Below are positions 26,529-33,819 of a stretch of DNA of 64,000 nt, piece by piece. A program made the position numbers and the translations under genes. Source of the stretch: Chitinophaga sancti (lineage in GTDB: Bacteria; Bacteroidota; Bacteroidia; Chitinophagales; Chitinophagaceae); assembly GCF_034087045.1 (NCBI RefSeq), contig NZ_CP139247.1, positions 6,660,001 through 6,724,000 on the forward strand, in the 5' to 3' direction. The stretch's first letter is position 1, and each line of letters begins with the position of its first letter. The notes beneath the pieces were generated by a model. It saw only the letters and a program-made list of their open reading frames with translations. It had not been told where the DNA came from and did no database searches.

Positions 26529-27960
26529 AGACCCCTAATTTACTATTTTTTTTACCATATGTAAAGTATACGATAAAACCTAACAGCAACCATACAATGA
26601 GGCGGATCCACGTATCCAGTGGCAGGGAGAACATCATTACCAGGCAAGTCAAAATTCCTAAAACCGGCACTACCGGCACCCATGGTGTTTTGAAAGCACG
26701 GGGAATATCCGGTTGCTTTTTGCGGAGAATGAGGATACCTAAGCATACCATTACAAACGCCAGCAATGTACCGATGCTACACATCTCTCCTACTACAGAA
26801 ATAGGCACCAGACCAGCAAAGAGACTGATGAAGATACAGAGTACGATATTAGATTTGAATGGTGTGGCAAAGCGCTGATGCAGTTGCGCAAATACGGGTG
26901 GCAATAACCCGTCTTTACTCATTGAATAGAATACCCTGGATTGCCCCAGCAGGTCTACTAGTATCACTGAAGTATATCCTATGAGGATGGCGCCTATCAC
27001 TGCCAGGAACAAACCTTTATAAGGTGTATGTGCTATGGCCACTGCAACGGGTGCAGGGTTGTCCTTAAACTCTGTATAATGCGCCATACCAGTCATCACG
27101 TAACCAAACAATACAAAGAGAATGGTACATACGATGAGAGAACCTAAGATCCCTATCGGCATATTCTTTTTTGGATTTCGGGTTTCCTGCGCCATAGTGG
27201 CGACAATGTCGAAACCAATGAATACAAAAAATACTACGCCCGCACCTCTCAGAATACCGCTCCAGCCAAAGGAACCAAATTCGCCGGTGTTCGCAGGAAT
27301 GAACGGGTGATAGTTTTCAGGATGAATATATTTCCAGCCCAATGCAATAAATACCAGTACCACACCTACTTTCAGTGCTACAACGATAGCGTTGAACAAT
27401 GCCGAACTTTTAGTACCACGTATGATAATAGAAGTAATAGCAACAATGATCAATACAGCAGGCAGATTGATAAACCCATGTACGAATGTATGATCTGCCA
27501 GTTCTATTTTTTCAAATGGAGACGCGACCAGTTGGGGAGGTATATGAATATTGTAAGTGGCGAGAAACTTTACAAGATAACGTGACCAGCTGATGGCTAC
27601 AGTAGAGGCGCCTACGGAATATTCCAGTACCAGGTCCCAGCCGATGATCCAGGCCCACAGTTCACCGAGTGTAGCATAGGCGTATGTATACGCACTACCC
27701 GCTACGGGTACCATGCTTGCCATTTCTGCGTAGCAGAGTGCGCTGAAAGCACAGCCAACTGCCGCCAGTATAAATGATAAAATAACTGCAGGACCAGTGT
27801 TATTCGCAGCTGCAATGCCAGTGAGGGAAAAGAGCCCTGCACCGATGATCACGCCAATACCGATGGCGATGAGATTGAAACCTCCGAGACTACGTTTTAA
27901 TGTATTACTGCCACTTTGAGCAGCTTCCTGTTGCAGGCTGGCAATTGATTTTCTTATCAC
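26500..27960 (-). CDS. Amino-acid permease (APC family, cationic amino-acid transporter-like)
   Basis: A 486-residue transporter with about 12-14 helices. The N-terminus (KRSLGGFNLIAIGIGVIIGA) carries the APC TM1 signature GxGVIIGAGLF. TM6 region: FFVFIGFDIVATMAQETRNP, with the conserved E and P. The start codon is GTG at 27960; no in-frame ATG occurs nearby, and a good promoter lies 22 nt upstream, which fixes the start. The end overlaps a GNAT gene. Substrate is likely an amino acid; which one is not visible. Confidence 0.9.
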   Translation of the reverse strand: MIRKSIASLQQEAAQSGSNTLKRSLGGFNLIAIGIGVIIGAGLFSLTGIAAANNTGPAVILSFILAAVGCAFSALCYAEMASMVPVAGSAYTYAYATLGELWAWIIGWDLVLEYSVGASTVAISWSRYLVKFLATYNIHIPPQLVASPFEKIELADHTFVHGFINLPAVLIIVAITSIIIRGTKSSALFNAIVVALKVGVVLVFIALGWKYIHPENYHPFIPANTGEFGSFGWSGILRGAGVVFFVFIGFDIVATMAQETRNPKKNMPIGILGSLIVCTILFVLFGYVMTGMAHYTEFKDNPAPVAVAIAHTPYKGLFLAVIGAILIGYTSVILVDLLGQSRVFYSMSKDGLLPPVFAQLHQRFATPFKSNIVLCIFISLFAGLVPISVVGEMCSIGTLLAFVMVCLGILILRKKQPDIPRAFKTPWVPVVPVLGILTCLVMMFSLPLDTWIRLIVWLLLGFIVYFTYGKKNSKLGVYAKTQKNEQ

Positions 27961-27981
27961 AGGTAAGATTTAGATTGGGTG

Positions 27982-28012
27982 CAAAGGTAAGGGATTGATA
28001 TTACTCTACAAA
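27982..28012 (-). promoter_or_regulatory. Promoter of the amino-acid permease gene
   Basis: On the minus strand TTTG (28009-28012), a 19-nt spacer and TACCTTTG (27982-27989) match the Bacteroidota consensus in full. The start codon is 22 nt downstream of the -7 box. Confidence 0.75.
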
Positions 28013-28226
28013 ACAACTAGACTTAACACCATCACCACGATCGTATTTGCCGTTTATAAAGTTTCCGCATTCTTTAACATCGCATTAACCGATGTGAATT
28101 GGTTGAGTTGTACCTTAGCCGGACTATAAAATTATTATTTCATAGGTATAGGGATATCAGACAGCTGCTCTTTTAAGGGTGGCTTTTATTTTTTAAACCA
28201 TTGTTGATTTTAACTGTTACATCATC

Positions 28227-28295
28227 ATGGCTACACTCAATCCTTATCTCAGTTTCAAGGACTCCTGCAAAGTATGGCATTCACTGGATGGTTAA
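28227..28295 (+). pseudogene. Relic of a VOC/PhnB-like gene (first 15 codons)
   Basis: The frame reads MATLNPYLSFKDSCK, which resembles the N-terminus of PhnB/glyoxalase-like VOC proteins (MATLNPYLxFxGxC...EAMxFY), then loses similarity and stops after 22 codons. Just downstream, other frames give short fragments such as AMAF. It is read here as the 5' stump of a deleted gene; the call rests on one short match from memory. Confidence 0.45.
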
Positions 28296-28377
28296 CTATG
28301 ATTATAAATAACAAACGTACTGCGGTGCGGCATAGTTTGGCATTCATTATGTTCACTATATCCCAAAAGTAAATATT

Positions 28378-29424
28378 ATGAAAAGCGTTAAACTGGCCTT
28401 CTATGCCCGCCTGGCCCTGATCTTACATGCGCTTATCCTGTCCATGCTAATTATGCATCTGGGCAAGACGGTGATTATTCCACTGTTCTTTGCCTTGCTG
28501 ATCTCCTTTGCTTTACTGCCTGTATGCCGGCAACTGGAAAAATGGGGATTGCATCGTGGCATTGCGGCCGCTATTTCAGTACTGCTCTTTGTGGTACTGA
28601 TCGGTTCTTTCATTGATGTTCTGAGTCACCAGGTGGTGAACTTCACCCATAATCTGCCTGAACTGCAAAAGCGGTTTACTGAAAGTCTGACAGATCTCAG
28701 GGCCTGGCTTTTTAACACCTATCATATCGATTATCAACAGCAAACAGACTATCTGAAGCGGTCTACCAGCGGTTTGCAGTCTACGGCTATGAGTTCACTG
28801 GGTGCCACCTTTATTGGGGTAGCAGAGGTCTTTATTCTCTTTATCTTCTTCCTCATCTTTACCTTCTTCATGCTGTACCACCGCCGGTTGTTCAAGCGCT
28901 TTGTGGTAGCCCTGTTTCCAAAAGAAGAGCTGCCCAAGGTAGAGGAAGTACTGGTAAGTGCCCGCAGCATGATCAACAGATATATTATCGGGTTGCTTAC
29001 TGAAATGTTTATCCTGATCATCTTATTGCTTTCTACGCTGGCCATATTAGGGATCAAATATGCCCTGCTGATCAGTGTAATGGCAGCACTGTTGAACGTA
29101 ATACCCTATCTGGGAATTTATACAGCGATGGCCATCAGTATGTTCATCACTTTTGCCAATGGGGAACCTTCACAGGCGGTAACTGTTGGTATTGTTTTTA
29201 TCGTGGCGCATTTCCTGGATGCAAATGTTATTCTGCCCCGGGTGGTAGGTGGTAATGTAAAGCTCAATCCCCTCATCACTATTATCGCCGTACTCACGGG
29301 CAAGCTGATTTGGGGTATACCGGGTATGTTCCTGTTTATACCGCTGGCGGCCATTATCCGGATTATCAGTGAAAAGGTAGAATCATTGCAACCCTGGGCA
29401 ATTTTAATGGGAGAGGAAAAATAA
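28378..29424 (+). CDS. AI-2E family transporter (PerM/YdiK type)
   Basis: A 348-residue membrane protein with the usual layout: two or three N-terminal helices (LILSMLIMHLGKTVIIPLFF, GIAAAISVLLFVVLIGSFI), a central amphipathic region (about 85-140), and a C-terminal bundle of helices. That bundle contains the family motif NVIPYLGIYTAMAI and GKLIWGIPGMFLFIPLAAII. Members export autoinducer-2 or act as sodium/proton antiporters; the name is not proof of substrate. The gene stands alone, 68 bp before a DinB gene on the same strand. Confidence 0.9.
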   Translation: MKSVKLAFYARLALILHALILSMLIMHLGKTVIIPLFFALLISFALLPVCRQLEKWGLHRGIAAAISVLLFVVLIGSFIDVLSHQVVNFTHNLPELQKRFTESLTDLRAWLFNTYHIDYQQQTDYLKRSTSGLQSTAMSSLGATFIGVAEVFILFIFFLIFTFFMLYHRRLFKRFVVALFPKEELPKVEEVLVSARSMINRYIIGLLTEMFILIILLLSTLAILGIKYALLISVMAALLNVIPYLGIYTAMAISMFITFANGEPSQAVTVGIVFIVAHFLDANVILPRVVGGNVKLNPLITIIAVLTGKLIWGIPGMFLFIPLAAIIRIISEKVESLQPWAILMGEEK

Positions 29425-29492
29425 TTTGGGGGCTACTGACATACTGTTGTCACCTGCCCGTTTTTACTTTGTGATAACAAAACAAACCTCAC

Positions 29493-29987
29493 ATGAAAGA
29501 AATGACCACCACTGTCACTACGGAAACATTTATGACCCCGGCTCAACTGCTGAAACACTGGCAGTTGCACCGTAACCTGACCCGCAAAACGATCAATGCA
29601 TTCCCTGAAGATAAACTCTTTAGTTATTCTGTAGGTGGCATGCGTCCTTTTGCTGAACTGGCAATGGAATTCATAGGTATGGCCGTACCTACCCTGACAG
29701 GCATTATCACTGAAAAATGGGAAAAATTCAAGCATGATGAAGCACCTGATACGAAACAGGCATTGCTGGAATTGTGGGATGAGCAGACGGAAATTATTGA
29801 CACCTTATGGCCAAAAATTCCTGCTGAAAGGTTTAACGATGTTGTATTAGCCTTTGGTCAATGGGAAATGCCGGTAAACCTGTTGGTAATGTATGTAGTT
29901 GATAATGAAATACATCATCGTGCTCAAGGCTATGTGTACCTGCGTTCACTGGGTATTGAACCACCATATTTCTGGGACAGAGAGTAG
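29493..29987 (+). CDS. DinB-family protein
   Basis: A 164-residue four-helix-bundle protein of the DinB/YfiT superfamily, whose members are metal-dependent thiol transferases or unknown enzymes. The segment LLKHWQLHRNLTRKTINAFP gives helix 1. The C-terminal metal region is YVVDNEIHHRAQGYVYLRSL with HH ligands, ending in GIEPPYFWDR, a common family ending. A near-consensus TACTTTG lies about 20 nt upstream of the ATG. A long terminator follows. Confidence 0.88.
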   Translation: MKEMTTTVTTETFMTPAQLLKHWQLHRNLTRKTINAFPEDKLFSYSVGGMRPFAELAMEFIGMAVPTLTGIITEKWEKFKHDEAPDTKQALLELWDEQTEIIDTLWPKIPAERFNDVVLAFGQWEMPVNLLVMYVVDNEIHHRAQGYVYLRSLGIEPPYFWDRE

Positions 29988-30003
29988 TAGTATACGCCCC
30001 ATT

Positions 30004-30061
30004 CTAAAATCTTAATAAGAAGCCCCTGCCGTACAGCAGGGGCTTCTTATTAAGATTTTAG
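30004..30061. terminator. 26-bp bidirectional terminator that overlaps the end of the AraC gene
   Basis: Two perfectly complementary 26-nt arms (30004-30029 and 30036-30061) surround a 6-nt CGTACA loop. The right arm contains the last four codons (EL/LKS and stop) of the converging AraC gene (30050-30052 is its stop). It serves both the DinB and AraC transcripts. Confidence 0.85.
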
Positions 30062-30979
30062 TTCTTTTCTATAGACGACGGGAGATTGCCGGGTATGCTT
30101 TTTAAAATAATTACTGAAATGGGTGCTTTCCCCAAATCCCAGCAAGTAAGCAATTTCCTTAATAGACTTCGTAGAATTTTGTAAGAGGGACTTTGCTTCG
30201 GCAATCGTCTTTTCTGACACCCAGGTACTGATCGATTTGCCGGTCTTGGTCTTGATCACATTACTGAGGTAATTCGGATGCAATCCCTGCGATGCGGCAT
30301 ATTCCTGTACCCGAAAAGGCTTATCAATCACCCCCCTGCTCATATCCCGGTAATGCTTTTCTAATCCTCTTTTGAAGGTCTTTACGATCTGGGAACTGCG
30401 GTTACCCTCATAGATCGGGTTGTAATCCTTCCAGAAAAACTCCTTGATCTTTAACAGCAGTACGACGAAAAGGTTGCCGATCACTTTATTCCGATAGAAA
30501 GAAGTGGATTCGTATTCCTTTTTTAGGAGGAGATATAACTGTTCAAATACCGCAAACTCTTCAGGAGGCAGCACTCGTGGTGCCACCGTCTCTGCCAGTA
30601 AGAAAGGGAACTCCTCGAAAATGTCCGCATGAACATTTTCTTTCAGGAAGGATTCGCTGAGGGTAATGAGATACACCTCATCCAGCTCCTGCCATTCGAA
30701 TGACTTAAAATGCCCCGGGTTGGTGAAGTAAATGGTACCCGGCCGGGTAGTGTATATCTGCTCATCTGTTGTATAACGGCCCGTTCCACTCTTTACAAAT
30801 ACAAAAGAGAAGAAATTGACACGGTATACAATAGAAGTATAGGGCAATACCGGATGTATGTCCCTGATATTATGAATCGTAAAGTCGGTTTGATCATCAA
30901 TAAGATCGGTGGGCAAATTCTGAAAAAGGTATTGTTCTTTTAAGGAGTTAAAAACATGCCTTTCTATATCCTTTTTCAT
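30050..30979 (-). CDS. AraC-family transcriptional regulator
   Basis: A 309-residue regulator with a cupin-like N-terminal domain (VFVKSGTGRYTTDEQIYTTR, TIYFTNPGHFKSFEW) and a C-terminal AraC HTH pair (about 210-305). Diagnostic segments are YLSNVIKTKTGKSISTWVSE and SIKEIAYLLGFGESTHFSNY followed by FKKHTRQSPVVYRKEL. It begins 10 bp after the DUF1877 gene on the same strand, so the two probably share the promoter at 31547-31579. Target genes unknown. Its last codons form part of a terminator stem. Confidence 0.93.
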   Translation of the reverse strand: MKKDIERHVFNSLKEQYLFQNLPTDLIDDQTDFTIHNIRDIHPVLPYTSIVYRVNFFSFVFVKSGTGRYTTDEQIYTTRPGTIYFTNPGHFKSFEWQELDEVYLITLSESFLKENVHADIFEEFPFLLAETVAPRVLPPEEFAVFEQLYLLLKKEYESTSFYRNKVIGNLFVVLLLKIKEFFWKDYNPIYEGNRSSQIVKTFKRGLEKHYRDMSRGVIDKPFRVQEYAASQGLHPNYLSNVIKTKTGKSISTWVSEKTIAEAKSLLQNSTKSIKEIAYLLGFGESTHFSNYFKKHTRQSPVVYRKELKS

Positions 30980-30989
30980 GGGTTGCGAT

Positions 30990-31526
30990 TTAGTCCACGT
31001 AGCTCACGATATAAGCATCCTGCTCCTTCGCCTTTTCATAGATAGCTTTCAGCGCCATCAATTCTGTAGCCATATGCTGGGCATTGAATGTAACGCCTTC
31101 TTTTTCATCGTCTGTCCATACCTGGCCAGGTTCTATGTCATGTTCATTCAGCTCTGTATGGTCAAACAGCGCGATAATGTTGCCTGGTTCAATAGTTGAC
31201 AGCAGGTCTGCAATCTCAACTACGGTAGCCGGATCATTGAAATATAACGGTTGCCTGTCGAAGTCAAAATCGTCAGGGAGTTCGTCGATATCGATATTTT
31301 CAAAGTCGATCTCCTCTCCTACATATGCTTCAGGGTAAAAGATCTGCCTTACGATAGAGATATCCTCAGGTCTGCTACCTTTGGTAATCAGAAATAATAA
31401 TCCTTCGAAGGATTTCTCAAAAGTTGTTTTTTCCCTGGCAATGTTGGCCACTGGGTATTCAGGATCGTCTCCTATTTTGGAAAATTCGTTCCTGTCTACG
31501 AGAAATAGTGTAGCACTTTGTCCCAT
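30990..31526 (-). CDS. DUF1877-family protein (YfbM-like)
   Basis: A 178-residue cytoplasmic protein. The start MGQSATLFLVDRNEFSKI and the C-terminal MATELMALKAIYEKAKEQ fit DUF1877 proteins, whose function is unknown. The middle is very acidic (EEIDFENIDIDELPDDFDFD). The frame is open to 31643, and an ATG at 31571 exists, but a full-consensus promoter at 31547-31579 would start transcription downstream of that codon. The ATG at 31526 is therefore preferred, giving a leader of about 15 nt. It probably forms a two-gene operon with the AraC gene. Confidence 0.75.
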   Translation of the reverse strand: MGQSATLFLVDRNEFSKIGDDPEYPVANIAREKTTFEKSFEGLLFLITKGSRPEDISIVRQIFYPEAYVGEEIDFENIDIDELPDDFDFDRQPLYFNDPATVVEIADLLSTIEPGNIIALFDHTELNEHDIEPGQVWTDDEKEGVTFNAQHMATELMALKAIYEKAKEQDAYIVSYVD

Positions 31527-31546
31527 AAGAGCGTTTAAAGATTCCG

Positions 31547-31579
31547 CAAATTTATTTGAAGATATTAACATCTGCCAAA
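31547..31579 (-). promoter_or_regulatory. Promoter of the DUF1877-AraC operon
   Basis: On the minus strand TTTG (31576-31579), a 21-nt spacer and TAAATTTG (31547-31554) match the Bacteroidota consensus. It lies inside the longer open frame, which argues for the downstream start at 31526. Confidence 0.75.
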
Positions 31580-31633
31580 AAAAGCAAAAAAGGATATTTG
31601 AGCGGGGGCTTTTATGGCATTTTGTGGGCTTAA

Positions 31634-31678
31634 CCAAAGACAAACGCTTCTGCCTTCGGCAGAAGCGTTTGTCTTTGG
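31634..31678. terminator. Terminator after the fucosidase gene
   Basis: A perfect 21-bp stem (31634-31654 with 31658-31678) around a TTC loop. It sits 56 bp beyond the stop of the leftward GH29 gene and upstream of the DUF1877 promoter. The arm includes AAACGCTT as in 4478-4516 and 7571-7613. Confidence 0.8.
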
Positions 31679-31734
31679 GAGGTGGGCCTGCGGCCGGTTA
31701 AGTAGATCCGGCAACATTTGAAAGCAAGCCAGCA

Positions 31735-33660
31735 CTATTTTATAATGCCTATTTCGGCGATACCTACATATTGTTTGCCATCCTTAGCTGGCAGTACATG
31801 TAAAGGCTCAAACCTGAAGTATCTTGCAGTGACTGGTTTTTCCAGGTCAATCCGTTGTTCGATCGGGTTTGCTTTAATATTAGAAAACTCTCCTTCTTTC
31901 TGCAATTCCCAGGTCTTACCATCCTCACTGGTGTAGATCTTATACTTGTCTACCAGGCCTTTATCTTTTAACGGCAGGTAGTTAAAGCCGATCATCTTTA
32001 GCGGGAACTGCATATCTACGATCATGCCTTTAGGAGCAATCTTCTTAAAGGTAGACATATCCATCTGTACAGCACTCGTTGCATCCCCGTCAATAGCGGC
32101 AGAGAACTTCGTATTCTGTGATTTCCACTGTGTTTTATCAACAATGGTATTTTTGTTCGTAGCGGCAACCTTTACTTCAGGGGCTTTGAACAGGGCCACA
32201 TCACTGAGACAGATACTCGCAGCACCCTTTGTGATACGGATCCTTACCTTATCGGTCGTTACCATACGCTCGCTACGGATCAGGCGGCAATAACCAATTG
32301 CAGTACCTTTTTTCAGTTCTGTCCACTGGTTATTTTCCCAAACATCCACTGCCCAGTCGTCTATACGCTGACCTAATTTAATGTTCTCACGGAGACGGAT
32401 GACGTTGAATGTTTTTGTACCTGCCAGGTTCAGTACCAGCTCACCGGTGTTCACACCATCTTTTGTACCCCAGTAGGTGTATGGATCATTGTCCAGTACA
32501 TTCTCAGCAGCATATGCCTTATCCCCGCTTCTTACATCACTGGCCTGCACGGTTGCGCCTGCCGCGAAGTTCACTTTGTACATTTCTTTAATGATATCGC
32601 CAAAGCCTTTCAGCGAAGCAACGTCAATTTCATTTACCAGACCTCGTTGATCAGGAGGTACGTTCAGCAGCATGGTAGTACCATGACCTACTGAAGCGAA
32701 GTAATGGTTTAGCAGATCCTCCGGTGTTTTCACTTTGCCATCCTCAGTAGCGTGGTAAAACCATCCTGGCCGAATGGAGAAGTTTGTTTCTGCCGGCATC
32801 CATTGCTTACCATTGCGGGTACCATTCAGCCCCAGTTCATACAATACCTGTCCCGGTGATGCCACCGCTGAATCCTTATCACCGATGGGGGTGTAAGTAG
32901 CCCAGCAAGGGTCGCCGGAGAAACCGGTTTCGGTACCTACCCAGCGTACATCTGGACCTACATCGCTCATGGCCACTGCATTTGGCTGCAGTTCTTTTTC
33001 CTGTCTCCAGGTTTCAGGCCAGTTATAATAAGTGTAACGATCGATCTTTACTTCTTTGCGTGCACCACCATAATAACCATCACCACCATTTGCGCCATCA
33101 TGCCAGATTTCGAATACCGGGCCATAGTTGGTCAGTAGTTCCTTCATCTGTGCACGGTAGATGCGTACATACTCCTGGGTGCCGTAAGCGGCATTGTTCC
33201 TGTCCCATGGAGAGAGGTATACCCCAAATTTGATCCCCTGTTTTTTACAGGCATCAGCAAATTCTTTTACCATATCACCCTGGCCGTTTTTCCAGGGGCT
33301 TTTGGTAATGTTGTGGAAAGTGGTTTTGGTTGGCCAGAGGCAAAAACCATCGTGGTGTTTACAGGTCAGGATCAAACCTGTGAGCCCTGCCGCCTTAATG
33401 CTCGATACGATCTGATCGGCATCGAAGCTGGTAGGATTAAATATTTTCTCGTCTTCGTCGCCATAGCCCCATTCCTTGTTGGTGAAAGTATTAACAGTGA
33501 AATGTACAAACGCGTACATATCCATAGCCTGCCATTCCACCTGTGGTGCGGAAGGCAATACGCCGTAAGGTGCAGGTGCACTTACCTGTGCATTGCTACA
33601 GCTGGGCCCCAGCATCAGCATGGCAAATGCCAGACTTGCGCCACCTATAAATTTCTTCAT
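31735..33660 (-). CDS. Alpha-L-fucosidase, GH29, with C-terminal F5/8 type C-like modules
   Basis: A secreted or surface-bound 641-residue glycosidase that removes alpha-linked fucose. The signal peptide runs to about residue 24 (a Cys in GPSCSNAQ could make it a lipoprotein). The catalytic barrel (about 40-360) shows GLILTCKHHDGFCLWPTK, KKQGIKFGVYLSPWDRN and the nucleophile Asp in FEIWHDGANG. The next region (about 370-500) is a discoidin/F5-8C-like domain (VLDNDPYTYWGTKDGVNTGE, RIRITKGAASICLSDVALF). A second such module (about 510-641) ends RYFRFEPLHVLPAKDG. These modules probably bind sugar. It stands alone. Confidence 0.93.
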   Translation of the reverse strand: MKKFIGGASLAFAMLMLGPSCSNAQVSAPAPYGVLPSAPQVEWQAMDMYAFVHFTVNTFTNKEWGYGDEDEKIFNPTSFDADQIVSSIKAAGLTGLILTCKHHDGFCLWPTKTTFHNITKSPWKNGQGDMVKEFADACKKQGIKFGVYLSPWDRNNAAYGTQEYVRIYRAQMKELLTNYGPVFEIWHDGANGGDGYYGGARKEVKIDRYTYYNWPETWRQEKELQPNAVAMSDVGPDVRWVGTETGFSGDPCWATYTPIGDKDSAVASPGQVLYELGLNGTRNGKQWMPAETNFSIRPGWFYHATEDGKVKTPEDLLNHYFASVGHGTTMLLNVPPDQRGLVNEIDVASLKGFGDIIKEMYKVNFAAGATVQASDVRSGDKAYAAENVLDNDPYTYWGTKDGVNTGELVLNLAGTKTFNVIRLRENIKLGQRIDDWAVDVWENNQWTELKKGTAIGYCRLIRSERMVTTDKVRIRITKGAASICLSDVALFKAPEVKVAATNKNTIVDKTQWKSQNTKFSAAIDGDATSAVQMDMSTFKKIAPKGMIVDMQFPLKMIGFNYLPLKDKGLVDKYKIYTSEDGKTWELQKEGEFSNIKANPIEQRIDLEKPVTARYFRFEPLHVLPAKDGKQYVGIAEIGIIK

Positions 33661-33770
33661 GTAGTATTGTGTTTTTTGTTAGACCTGTGTTCACATGAGC
33701 TATAAAAATAGGTCGTTTTATCAAGGAATGGAACTATACGGAAAATAGTATTACCTATACTCAAAATAAT

Positions 33771-33798
33771 ATGAGGGCCCACATATGCAGGCCCTCAT
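33771..33798. terminator. Terminator after the Oar-like receptor gene
   Basis: ATGAGGGCC (33771-33779) pairs with GGCCCTCAT (33790-33798) around a 10-nt loop, 21 bp beyond the stop of the leftward receptor gene. Confidence 0.7.
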
Positions 33799-33819
33799 TA
33801 CAATTCAAATCCTTATCAG

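Larger units (their letters stand above)
27961..28377. other. Intergenic with permease promoter and a gene relic
   Basis: This 417-bp gap between diverging genes contains the permease promoter (27982-28012) and a short relic of a VOC/PhnB-like gene (28227-28295). The rest is A/T-rich with no clear feature. No TAnnTTTG box was found for the AI-2E gene, although TAGTTTG with a one-base-shorter spacer occurs near 28334. Confidence 0.5.
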
